64,000 bases of DNA from Sphaerolaimus hirsutus (Eukaryota > Nematoda > Chromadorea > Monhysterida > Sphaerolaimidae). The notes beneath the pieces are model-generated. The model did not search any database and was not told the origin of the DNA. It was given only the letters and a program-made list of their open reading frames with translations. The translations under genes and the position numbers were made by a program. Where the stretch lies: positions 9,738,529 through 9,802,528 of the forward strand of contig OZ038451.1 in assembly GCA_964036195.1 (NCBI GenBank), written 5' to 3'. How positions within the stretch are numbered: the first letter of the stretch is position 1; the number at the start of each line of letters is the position of its first letter. Below are positions 56,101 to 58,391 of this stretch, piece by piece.

Positions 56101-58391
56101 AAAAAGTTTAGGGGTGCAAAAACTTGAGTTGAGAACACACAAACTGTAACCCCAAAATATTTGCAACCTCCCCACATTTCCAAACCCAACAACATGTAAT
56201 AAATTAAAATAACCCACACAAAATTATCTATAATTTCAATCTCACTTAAAGTAACCTTATCTAATATTTTTGATCAATTTCAGTTCAATATACGTTTTTA
56301 ATCACATTAAAAGTTTTTCATTTTTGCCGCAACTTTTTATCAAATACAAAAATGGCTGATCTGATCAAATGTAATTACTACATGTCTAGAGATGATCTTA
56401 AATTGGAGGAAATTAAAGTTGTGATCGAAAACTGCGACATTTTCGATAAAATAAAAAATACCCAACTAAAAGTGATTATCTATTCTTCAGATCAAAGTAA
56501 TGTTGAAATTTATCAACATATTCAAGCCGAAAATGAGGCATTAAAACTGGCACGTCAAGAATACCGGGTTCAAATCCCAGACCCTGTAAAATGACAAGTG
56601 TCAACTATTATTGAAGATGTCAATCACAATTTTATGATTCTCTATTTTACACATTACGACAATTTACACTTTACATGCGATAAAAATTGACATAAATTTT
56701 TATAGTTGACATCTTCAATAACAGTTGACACTTGTCACTTGACACGGTCTGGGACTATTCCCAGGAAATGCTTGAAAATATAAAAAGGGACAGAGAAATG
56801 CGCAAAAGGGAAATGGAAATGATGGAGGCTACAAAAACTTCTCCAATCTTGTCCTGTGACAAAGCCTACAAGGAAAATGAAAATGGCGTCAGTGATATGG
56901 ATATTCAGATGGAAATTGTTGAAACGCCAGAATGTTCCGAAGAAGTTGTTATTGAGTAAAACGTGAAAAAATTTTTGTTTTTTTTTTATGTGACTATGAT
57001 TTTTTCATATAAATTTTGGTTATTTCGAATAAGCTAACATATTTGAATTTTTTTGCGCATAAATAATAATAATAAAACAATTATGTCAATAAATTGTGAT
57101 TTTTTCCTATTTAAAAACAAATACTTAACACCTGTTCAAATGGGATTGACTTTTTGGGATTGAAGTTTCGGGACCAGGGCATTTTTCGGGATCGGGGTAT
57201 TTTTTTGAGATTGAGATTGAGATTGAGATTTTGAGGTTGGAGTATTTTTCGGGTTTGGGGATCGGGGCATTTTTTTCGGGTTTAGGGATCGGGGCATTTT
57301 TCCGGTATCGGAATCGGGTGTATTTTTCGGGATCGGGATTGGGATCGGGAGTATTTTTTTCGGTATCGGAGGTATTTTTTGGGATCAGGGTTTCGGGATT
57401 GTAGTATTTATTTCGGGATCGGGGGTATTTTTACGGGATAAGGATGTTTTTTCGGGATCGCGATTGGGGTTGGGAGATTGAGACAATAAAAATTGAAATT
57501 TAAGGGGGGTGTTTGAACTGTAGTACAAAAAAGGGGGTAAGTTTAAATAGAAAACTTGTGTAGAGGGGAATGCAAAAAACAAGAGGATAAGTAGAAAAAA
57601 GGAAAACTTACGCAGGTCAGGAAAAAACGAAGCGTACGGAATAAAACTGAAAATTTGAGAAAAATAACGCAGGGAAAACGTATAATAAAAGCGACTGTAT
57701 AAATGTGCGGCCGGGGAAATAGCAAATGGAGATAGCAAAAAATAAGCGGGAAATGAATAGGTTGTTGGTGAAATAAAACAGAAAATGTCAAAAAATGCCG
57801 ATAAGAAAATTAGACGCTCAAAAATGGGCAAGCTTTGTTTTTTTAAACTGACGGATTTTTTTATTTGAATGTGTTAAAAAAAGTATACGCGAAAGGAATA
57901 TTTTATGCACTAAGAGGACACTTTTTATGGTTACAATTAGTGTTTATTATGGGGATGAAAATATACGAACATTAAACACATGTTTTTTAACCGCGCGCGT
58001 GAAAATGCGTGTGACTATGTTAGAAAATAGAAAAACTCTAAAACATCTATTTTAGCCATGGGGACCTCCACCTAGTTAACAACTACTGATGTTACAGGGA
58101 ATTTTACAGGGCCCAGGAATTGCACCAGGTAGGGTTGCGAATTTCAAAAATTTCGGTTCCGGTTCACGGTTCTCGGTTCCAAAATTTGCTTGGAACCGGG
58201 AACCGCGGTTCGGTCCGATTCGGGTCGGTTCGGGGTCCCAACCCTAGTACCAGGTACCTGAAGCATCCCCAAAAAGTAACAATCCAACCCACCTTCGATA
58301 TCAACTGGTCATGATCGGCCAAATTTGCCCTGCAATGAACGCAGCTATATGTCCTGCCGCCGGCCGGCAAATACGCTTGAAACGTTTTCAT
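31650..58391 (-). CDS. Yippee-like protein (YPEL1-4 type), complete, 3 exons, Polinton in intron 1
   Basis: Minus-strand exons 58293-58391, 32698-32850 and 31650-31748 give 33+51+32 codons plus stop, 116 residues; vertebrate YPEL1-4 are about 118-121. All introns are phase 0 with GT..AG (AAG|GTGGGT, TAT|GTCGGT; acceptors CCCTCAG and TCACAG). The Yippee zinc-binding fold is intact: CVHC at residues 17-20, then [20 protein letters not shown] with CECC and TTLGWKY, then [19 protein letters not shown] to the C terminus. The family is nuclear/centrosomal in animals; exact function here is unknown. Intron 1 is 25.4 kb because of the Polinton at 34166-58087. Nothing in the exons suggests loss of function. 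Start is the only ATG before the conserved KTFQAYLP. Confidence 0.95.
32067..32440. mobile_element. CCGTATTACCTCGAA MITE in YPEL intron 2 (empty-site copy)
   Basis: The left end CCGTATTACCTCGAAG follows TA; the right end is diverged (TTTCGAGGTAATATTTACGG). Colinear with 23079-24722 without its nested insertion. Confidence 0.7.
32482..32571. mobile_element. 90-bp hairpin MITE, TAGTGATGGAAAAAGCGCC ends
   Basis: Ends TAGTGATGGAAAAAGCGCC / GGCGCTTTTCCATCACTA; flanks CCCTTCAC and CCCTTTAC (8 bp, one change). Sits in YPEL intron 2, about 125 bp from exon 2. Confidence 0.8.
33458..33868. mobile_element. GGGATC-minisatellite element (TAGGGTTCAAACGGG family)
   Basis: The left end AGGGTCCAAACGGGATCCCG and the right end CGTTTGAACCCT are inverted; the inside is (CCCGAT)n with AAAGGTCAAT and AAATCTCAAA spacers. 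A unique block (33500-33650) also occurs at 63858-64000. Confidence 0.7.
34040..34165. mobile_element. Left part of an introner-family MITE split by the Polinton
   Basis: It reads CTCTGTAGAATGCGCTGTAA near the left end and CATGACATTTGATGTT at the break. After the Polinton the sequence resumes at 58094 with ACAGGGAATTTTACAGGGC and ends CACCAGG, as other copies do (GACATTTGACACTTTACAGGGC near 8156). The left border (TCAGG at 34035-34039) is less certain because the adjoining AATATCAGGGATTACTCC is duplicated. Confidence 0.75.
34160..34165. repeat. Polinton target-site duplication, left copy
   Basis: GATGTT, identical to 58088-58093; 6 bp is the standard Polinton/Maverick duplication. Confidence 0.95.
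34166..34269 (+). repeat. Polinton left terminal inverted repeat
   Basis: 104 bp from AGTAGTTGTTAACTAGG to GCGCGCGGTTAAAAAA; matches the inverse of 57983-58087 with a few substitutions and one 1-bp indel. Confidence 0.95.
34242..34430. repeat. Subterminal direct repeat, 142-bp period
   Basis: CATGCATTTTCACGCGCGCGGTTAAA with TTATTTACCCACATAC at 34242 recurs at 34384; the interval includes TGTAACACAGATTTTAC, the precursor of the 78-bp units that follow. Confidence 0.7.
34451..34616. repeat. 78-bp tandem repeat upstream of the PolB promoter
   Basis: Units start TGTATCACAGATTTTGCAAG at 34451 and 34529, with a partial third at 34607; they contain AACACAACTGTCTTGTCGAC. The repeats end about 30 bp before the TATA box, so they may act as binding sites for replication or transcription factors (inference). 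Confidence 0.8.
34647..34654 (+). promoter_or_regulatory. TATA box of the PolB gene
   Basis: GGTATATAAG lies 50 bp before the ATG at 34697. The same GTATATAA core precedes the core-protein and major-capsid genes. Confidence 0.7.
34697..39232 (+). CDS. polB: Protein-primed family B DNA polymerase of the Polinton
   Basis: 1511 residues. The ATG at 34697 is chosen because it follows the TATA box; the upstream in-frame ATG at 34586 lies before it. The N-terminal third is acidic, then come two Cys clusters (about 412-440 [17 protein letters not shown] and about 509-555 CKICKKK..HMFEC) that could bind zinc. The 3'-5' exonuclease has FYDTET (D574, E576), AHNLSFD (N664, D668) and YIRND (D792). The polymerase has motif [10 protein letters not shown] (D1045), motif [16 protein letters not shown] (from K1247) and motif [10 protein letters not shown] (D1349, D1351), so all catalytic residues are present. 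It would replicate the linear element from its ends with a protein primer. The ATPase gene follows after 1 bp. Confidence 0.95.
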   Translation: MTKQPEDNIDQTTTQQTTPDPVEMDTTPMEYELVDSEAEQDDEIQIHPEEDIFDETLVENLVDSGVNDIDIKQHYNFLSKNVFDIEIEYPEWKGLFEISEPYQEENGKFYVKYFVYDVKFVNDLADKVSDPILFLEYVLTKCLKSVFVEYLNTDNKRKMLAGVKIMSKAFDKGYILTKMTDVENLSISAILNRVELIFQSEALDEHSLLNGFFVHVTTVEKDNVIACGFSNYKCLASTKQRIKKFSRSILEPPEIPGLEEKCLPICIYIGWNHLLTKMVKNRKFYRHAMKKSRKGKYNNMEKDTWNLINVATSHGYLGKGDISVDTKPLIMALNTLKPKIAKILFGTRIWRFEDGGLELVYKFPELNKNVLWIDLLHTDQNHTVLIKSIAAVSNSHTVTDCCSKFLYSVASTCKCEHGVCPMCYSNTMCKIDRSVKIIECSDCNRKFYSKECYKNHFKNIYSTKKNVMTKMQIDENFNESNDSAYFEEFKLRDPQWGDNDLTICQAVMFCKICKKKVILGSGHQFCGYTKCYYCQKYIPIEKSFNDHMFECFFQKPIPYEIKNPGKEFQLIFYDTETFTQSCEDPIINNVNFENKLENLSKRKLHKTYAVYCTRRCNLCFFSNEACNQCKLGEKFFYGLQAIEQFYFFLMDYGYNTNATAIAHNLSFDLCEILALLIKNGLMPKLCLSNGKRIFYMVANKCLSFLCSMKFFPMALASLSEAFKCKTVKGYHPHHFITKDNLYNKYDCLPEIRYYDSINMKKSTENDFLEWYGKHKFDPFDVKEHTLYYIRNDVAILEEAFMKFSQEIYSMFQIIPHLNAKSLSSLANFIWRCKFLDCNLILHTPINNTYNFGDNQSASALKSILALAEYYNNKYIRYSRTEGGEFTVECFDRQLGKNRKFKIDCVVYKDIEKQQIELFREINGCFWHGCPNCYPSRYRIPPQMHFSHKNNHEETMRRKAMIEQTTGIKLESWYSCDIARLRESNLEFAQIYNKSKIKEPLNIRRAYYGGQTSCFRTFCSTHPDATLFDENFPFHYSDDFKIGYIDICSMYASVMKKASFPVGVPRVLNGEQLTNIQNYYGKSLPFAAGVLQVDILAPKGCLLPCLPVKVGKLSVFATCFNCAFIYASGANEFPKPDGSYRCKCTDKQRKIFGTYSVNCLNMALERGYKILRCYEGLIYNHMCQWSQANPHTNLFSEFIDTLYAKKLAASKQNFKTKEEKEKFCKDFMDKESYDISAENFNVNPTKAKICKLLMNSCYGQLGLNANKSQFLFIKDQKKFFDIVFNAENEILELFTMSPNIMRVKLQRVDEFAHNSRNSCLILALYITSHARAALQRLLEMFEYDRLLYCDTDSAIYCTQKGQSEPQHTPNDLGGLKDEISPDLFISEFCCIAPKMYINTYRNKNDPNIGYTDVKAKGVRITNKNFLNLQNTEFKKQLIAFFYGTSPAEKLPDPIYTENLQFRNINSITGVTTGVTTKQVSLHLRKRYHYINNHKTFSIPWGYAEHLMPHEMN
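39234..39968 (+). CDS. A32/FtsK-HerA-type genome packaging ATPase
   Basis: 244 residues. Walker [10 protein letters not shown] near residue 24 and Walker [13 protein letters not shown] near residue 103. This is the Polinton/adintovirus packaging ATPase that would drive DNA into the capsid. Starts 1 bp after the PolB stop and ends 2 bp before the next ATG, which suggests a shared transcript. Reading frame intact and of normal length. Confidence 0.93.
   Translation: MDQKFSYDDIKFADWRQSYLIVGPTQAGKTHFCINFLRAALDGNLGLDPPVEKVIICSGSTQKNQQSMYPKLVDEFGTDKVRVLERNRVVDLDKIEDDPTPSIIVFDDLQLNLPPLYVSRLFSNVVSHAKNLIVLFMVQDPFLSHQMKILRRMCSYLVLFKYPMSNVVVNLANSWFGRGEQRTKFLQAYQDAITTQHYGYLTVCFLTAINPMFQARSNLFNENDLDEMIIYDLTNAIESDIYNL
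39971..40351 (+). CDS. Small basic protein of unknown function
   Basis: 126 residues, Lys/Arg-rich, mostly helical in appearance, with no Cys-pair pattern and no membrane segment. I do not recognise a family. It sits between the ATPase and the next unknown gene and overlaps the latter by 26 bp in another frame; such tight packing supports real coding. A DNA-binding or virion role is possible but not shown. Confidence 0.75.
   Translation: MENKVIKNRRVPRVLKYMDALKKMRQFSSSEGLKTYINKVSTRVLATFMDCVYNCSINDSYRKTLTSFQKRRIDYYKPLSDKLLSIRGPLGTRIRKNLSQHVSIKYIESILQPIISKFDGGSKRDE
40326..41321 (+). CDS. Unknown Polinton protein with disordered Pro/Ser/Arg-rich centre
   Basis: 331 residues from ATG 40326. The N-terminal 70 residues look helical. 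Residues about 90-200 are low-complexity, with a [11 protein letters not shown] stretch (possible kinase or SH3-type site) and basic runs KRRS that could act as nuclear signals. The C-terminal 100 residues are again ordered-looking, with [11 protein letters not shown] at the end. Overlaps the preceding gene and, by 35 bp, the integrase gene. Family not recognised. Confidence 0.75.
   Translation: MEAPRGTNRVNVRDFKWVLKKFVSEENDKQVLENVLNRIIHSKRLSANEKLHLLNAVRNKISTVLNSKYRVDMFPNEHSAVNNSSQQTFRLPTPPPSPTREDEMRVTPKRESPDEKFSSNYSPNELFGIDTGNLTGDHQSRTILRKRRSQHATSPRGKVTKRRSNVAKQIDFDLETDENVTPLQQRRETGLNSPIVTGNPTFEMEYEDSPKMRKMLKSVDRQLQRRKVKVDSMNRIFSPSTNKPIEGSDYSAMVRYLASIKANEGQIKGAKGEVPIGIQQMSELISKQNFGKTRKDTQAYINLILSQIGRGALWTRRKVVNGHIDWLENDW
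41287..42343 (+). pseudogene. int: Retrovirus-like (RVE) integrase with one frameshift in the catalytic core
   Basis: The N-terminal part (41287-41676) has the Polinton integrase start, with [19 protein letters not shown] and the first catalytic Asp in LSIDIAFF. The second part, open from 41630 to 42343, holds [10 protein letters not shown], the second Asp in ITCDMAKEF and the Glu in [15 protein letters not shown], then a C-terminal PKFKINDIV domain. The frames differ by +1, and a single extra T in the T run at 41634-41640 explains the shift. A 46-bp GTAAGT..CAG intron (41615-41660) is also conceivable but would delete a core strand of the RNase H fold. The enzyme is therefore probably dead in this copy. 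Confidence 0.85.
42360..42686 (+). CDS. Small single-pass membrane protein
   Basis: 108 residues. A polar N-terminal 40, then one hydrophobic segment (about 48-66, [18 protein letters not shown]), then a short tail. Follows the integrase by 16 bp and precedes the penton gene by 7 bp. Small membrane proteins of unknown role are common in Polintons; I cannot assign it further. Confidence 0.75.
   Translation: MYTNTKKPDSSINYKDDKKIEPLIMEAPRTQTRDKTCNVNKKFILQSSITTLQLVTIVILLVFISINYPPKKIHSSIREASNLLLEFFKLLNIPQNTKLYRMVFNSTW
42694..43821 (+). CDS. Minor capsid protein (penton-like, single jelly roll)
   Basis: 375 residues, intact. The N terminus has the Polinton penton pattern: [19 protein letters not shown], then [10 protein letters not shown], a strand-rich start where the protein 'measures' a target strand. 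The C terminus ends in basic LRKRPILH. It would form the capsid vertices with the major capsid protein. Assignment rests on the N-terminal pattern and gene order. Confidence 0.85.
   Translation: MVYCSELYLDIVLRGDNLIFDFPNNLKFNPNESWELGLHSIYINSVDKSVNFFNSSLKNYFVVFDAYGHFYFARVNFDSILHKAGQFEFLSNVPTKDEILKCIEESIKEGSVKCDSLSDLNQKCGQFWMEVLQEIGTYQRDFNIRYRRDIVNKQYIPPQLTIATKPHLAFSHVDPLHPDKGLVKIQKEMIPLIRSYNWIKPISEGADIENPKFESVLQYERKNNHIIFENTFPQVKRDDNCSTIIFSKPLRELLGLKSPFIGTTESETTPSVVNVQDSSGNFLGSQMLYVTCIASLENTIFGSNKVSIASIPLSNDSVIENINYEAKNIKYFPIGSILTDKLQFDFLYESASRVNLLPNARIFLSLVLRKRPILH
43834..43840 (+). promoter_or_regulatory. TATA box of the core-protein gene
   Basis: TGGTATATAAACA, 42 bp before the ATG at 43876, in the gap after the penton stop. 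Confidence 0.7.
43876..44388 (+). pseudogene. Basic virion core protein (adenovirus pVII/pX-like) with in-frame TGA
   Basis: The first 121 codons have two repeats around FYSD.I.KSS.. and VYST.IEKST and become basic (KKRKTRKRK). A TGA at 44239-44241 stops the frame. The same frame then continues for 48 codons, extremely rich in Arg, Lys and Gly (for example [11 protein letters not shown]), to TGA 44386-44388. Such a tail is typical of DNA-condensing core peptides and unlikely to persist by chance. Either a recent nonsense mutation or readthrough/recoding explains it; mutation is simpler. Own TATA box upstream. Confidence 0.8.
44412..44420 (+). promoter_or_regulatory. TATA box of the major capsid gene
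   Basis: GTATATAAAT, 61 bp before the ATG at 44473, in the 84-bp gap after the core gene. Confidence 0.7.
44473..45891 (+). CDS. Major capsid protein (hexon-like, double jelly roll)
   Basis: 472 residues, intact. The start region with [20 protein letters not shown] is the usual Polinton/adintovirus major capsid signature, and the C terminus has [19 protein letters not shown]. Trimers of this fold build an icosahedral shell. Usual length for the family is about 450-550. The protease gene follows after 2 bp, and the shared late promoter at 44412 probably drives both. Confidence 0.92.
   Translation: MALSRGGNITAVAPETLLKSKPDIDSDFIIPEEILYHRAPGVYSAFVQQNLLPIPLSTQHQPDATSWTFELNTSQYYLDLSNIFIRVQFQVVQEDGTNIPAQWGDTNESCVSWVAPIPGIAQTMWRTVKLFSRDQLILEIIDTYAYLAELKNTVLSNIDDHIKVKEIQGWFKENYDNLESETPTEAFVKRARQISGSKMCNCFSPLLLDMLTTKCLWPANFPIKFQLQRHSDSFMLECFKKSIPEFVNQAKKYKFKFHKVEMFGRFLQPDGETAIGVEETIVEKPLKMHFLNCRVVRSQIPPNASESSTTAIVSGKLPSFVIIQFLDNNRYLSNDITQQKFVFQPNNIERASVIFGSNRHPANPFEFETGGGDFGYEIAYAELCRCLKKNFGIEEVIWFRHFKTGKFLLAFDPSPCSVNQEQSNLHSIGSCALDLRFHTPVGPNGLTVLVYMFTLASVHLHADRTILSNANY
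45894..46421 (+). CDS. Adenain-type cysteine protease (capsid maturation)
   Basis: 175 residues from ATG 45894. Catalytic order as in adenovirus protease: His in YGHFVSLF (about 49), Asp in YIFDSLGE (about 65), Gln in SVQPQ (about 99) and Cys in KCGLYAVIF (about 109). All four positions are present. It would cleave capsid precursors during maturation. Last gene of the compact viral block; an AATAAA follows at 46430. Confidence 0.92.
   Translation: MEIDDISTILKSDGLMKWKTKCIKLENAFPIGVGCGVVCFLQYKNLSYGHFVSLFRINQDCIYIFDSLGETNLHDDTIIFLLKACAPTCSTIMINSVQPQSKNSSKCGLYAVIFLKLALMITVDNNYAPLTSMKDAIKIIEHCNKGNIGMLFRMLFPYTPLNRLSTNAIRLIRST
46430..46435 (+). terminator. Poly(A) signal of the late capsid transcript
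   Basis: AATAAA 9 bp after the protease stop; end of the plus-strand viral block. Confidence 0.6.
46640..46900. repeat. Two 132-bp direct repeats with GCGCGCGAGCCAGCGCACGC
   Basis: CCTCCTCGCAATCGCGCGCG at 46651 recurs at 46783; units include CATGCAAAGTGTCAATAGTT and a G/C-rich ACTGCAACCCCCCTGGGAA tail repeated to about 47020. Part of the non-coding stretch 46436-48961 inside the Polinton. Confidence 0.75.
47120..47174. repeat. (CGCA)n microsatellite
   Basis: About 13 CGCA units with one CATG interruption. Flanked left by the palindrome GGGTTACCCGCAGGGTAACCC (near 47085) and right by a G/C-rich block to 47340. Confidence 0.9.
47340..48961. other. Gene-free stretch of decayed MITEs inside the Polinton
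   Basis: Repeated TGTCAACTGAATGTCA and CACACGGTAGATGACATC arms (47640-48120) belong to the CACACACTAGTTGACAT palindromic family. 48480-48800 has GAGTATACGTACTTTTCGAG repeats. No coding sequence seen; the stop of the minus-strand gene is at 48962. Confidence 0.5.
48962..54860 (-). CDS. Cargo gene: spliced type I membrane protein with mucin-like stalk, at least 9 exons
   Basis: Exons on minus: 54783-54860, 53997-54110, 52756-52818, 52257-52272, 52150-52189, 51584-52082, 50298-50420, 49996-50051, 49490-49729, 48962-49100. Every junction is GT..AG and every phase fits, giving about 455 codons. Order: two short ectodomain pieces with few Cys; a 16-nt microexon; a 166-residue Thr/Ser/Pro mucin-like stalk of STVTSTLP repeats; a membrane exon ([24 protein letters not shown]); then a basic, Arg/Pro-rich cytoplasmic tail ending RRHGSAS repeats and EPNAHLLY. 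No signal peptide seen, so one or more 5' exons are missing; the ATG at 54860 may not be the start. Family not recognised. It lies wholly between the Polinton TIRs and opposite to the viral genes. Confidence 0.7.
49108..49488 (-). mobile_element. hAT-like introner (GGGATC-minisatellite family) forming the last intron of the cargo gene
   Basis: Ends TAGGGTTC / GAACCCTA, flanks CCTGCGGG (49100-49107) and CCTGCCAG (49489-49496), 6 of 8 bases equal. On the minus strand the exon ends CTGGCAG, the intron begins GTAGGGTTCAG and ends GAACCCTACCCGCAG, then the exon continues with G. The donor GT is the last base of the duplication plus the first of the element; the acceptor AG lies in the other duplication copy. 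Intron 49101-49489. The inside is CCCGAT/CCCAGTCCC minisatellite with AATGTCAAT spacers. Confidence 0.8.
50686..51263. mobile_element. 578-bp perfect-looking foldback, CACACACGTTAGTTG ends
   Basis: Left half CACACGTTAGTTGAAATGG, then AATGTCAACTGGCAACGAC and CCCATTGTGACCCCTTTG; the right half is its inverse with few differences. Hairpin turn near 50975. Lies in an intron of the cargo gene. Confidence 0.8.
51790..52070 (-). repeat. 24-bp minisatellite coding the mucin stalk
   Basis: About 11 units of CAGGGTACTGGTCACTGTGCTGGG (plus strand). The coding frame gives STVTSTLP; a second minus frame gives QHSDQYPA and is also open. Phases of the neighbouring exons select the Thr/Ser frame. Confidence 0.85.
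52402..52712. mobile_element. GGGATC-minisatellite element, both ends visible
   Basis: Left GGGTTCAAACGGGATTGAC, right GGGATCCCGTCTGAACCC. Preceded by an (AC)n microsatellite (52328-52360). In an intron of the cargo gene. Fragments of the same family are at 53870-53985 and 54180-54340. Confidence 0.7.
53189..53632. mobile_element. CCGTATTACCTCAAAATA palindromic MITE
   Basis: Left CCGTATTACCTCAAAATACC; right TATTTTGAGATAATATGG, diverged. The centre is a near-perfect palindrome around CTACACATAGACTAGTTTGTGTAG (about 53399-53423). In an intron of the cargo gene. Confidence 0.7.
54861..56351. other. Intergenic part of the Polinton cargo region
   Basis: Contains a GGGCCCAAACACGCTAGTTA palindromic MITE (55229-55482) and an inverted repeat with GAGAACACACAAACTGTAACC arms (about 55790-56190). 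A signal-peptide exon for the minus-strand gene was looked for here and not found. Confidence 0.5.
56352..56959 (+). CDS. Cargo gene: small acidic coiled-coil protein, two exons
   Basis: Exons 56352-56567 (72 codons) and 56765-56959 (64 codons plus stop), joined in phase 0 across an introner. 136 residues: an N-terminal part starting [20 protein letters not shown], then a charged heptad-like helix ([13 protein letters not shown] continued by [20 protein letters not shown]), and an acidic tail ending EVVIE. Without splicing the frame stops 9 codons after the exon border. Family unknown. An AATAAA at 57071 follows. Donor CGG|GTTCAA is weak, so the splice model is less certain than for the vWA gene. 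Confidence 0.6.
56569..56760 (+). mobile_element. Introner-family element in the coiled-coil gene
   Basis: Arms TTCAAATCCCAGACCCTG / GGTCTGGGACTATTC and matching GACAAGTGTCAACTATTATT inverse blocks; flanks CCGGG (56564-56568) and CCAGG (56761-56765). Intron 56568-56764 runs GTTCAAATCC..CTATTCCCAG, with donor and acceptor at the same element positions as in intron 3026-3216. Confidence 0.75.
57071..57076 (+). terminator. Poly(A) signal of the coiled-coil gene
   Basis: AATAAA in an AATAATAATAATAAAA run, 112 bp after the stop. Confidence 0.5.
57127..57480. mobile_element. GGGATC-minisatellite element, left end only
   Basis: Starts GTTCAAATGGGATTGACTTT and continues as GGGATCGGGGTATTTTTC units; no matching right end seen. 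Confidence 0.6.
57600..57720 (-). promoter_or_regulatory. Possible promoter and 5' leader exon of the minus-strand cargo gene
   Basis: On minus: CATTTATACAGTCGC, then TTTTCAGTTTTATTCC (initiator-like), then CTGACCTGC|GTAAGT as a donor. Close to the right TIR and in the right direction for the cargo gene. Weak evidence. Confidence 0.3.
57983..58087 (-). repeat. Polinton right terminal inverted repeat
   Basis: 105 bp, inverse of 34166-34269; ends CCTAGTTAACAACTACT immediately before GATGTT. Confidence 0.95.
58088..58093. repeat. Polinton target-site duplication, right copy
   Basis: GATGTT, identical to 34160-34165. Confidence 0.95.
58130..58246. mobile_element. 117-bp hAT-like MITE, TAGGGTTGCG ends
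   Basis: TAGGGTTG / CCAACCCTA ends; flanks GCACCAGG (58122-58129) and GTACCAGG (58247-58254), 7 of 8 equal. It inserted at the CCAGG end of the MITE that holds the Polinton. CGGTTCCGGTTC-rich. Confidence 0.8.

Larger units (their letters stand above)
34166..58087 (+). mobile_element. Complete Polinton/Maverick (adintovirus-like) element, 23.9 kb
   Basis: Defined by inverted repeats starting AGTAGTTGTTAACTAGG at both ends, a perfect 6-bp duplication and continuity of the interrupted MITE across the site. It encodes the full Polinton set: PolB, packaging ATPase, integrase, minor and major capsid, core-like protein and adenain-type protease, all on plus between 34697 and 46421. The size exceeds the usual 15-20 kb because the right 11.5 kb holds two cargo genes and many nested MITEs. 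Integrase has a frameshift and the core gene a stop, so this copy is probably not able to move by itself. Inserted in YPEL intron 1. Confidence 0.96.

Noticed and set aside
57385-57831. 148-residue hydrophobic minus-strand ORF
   Set aside because: Composition follows a pyrimidine-rich strand; no family and no supporting context beyond a possible promoter there.
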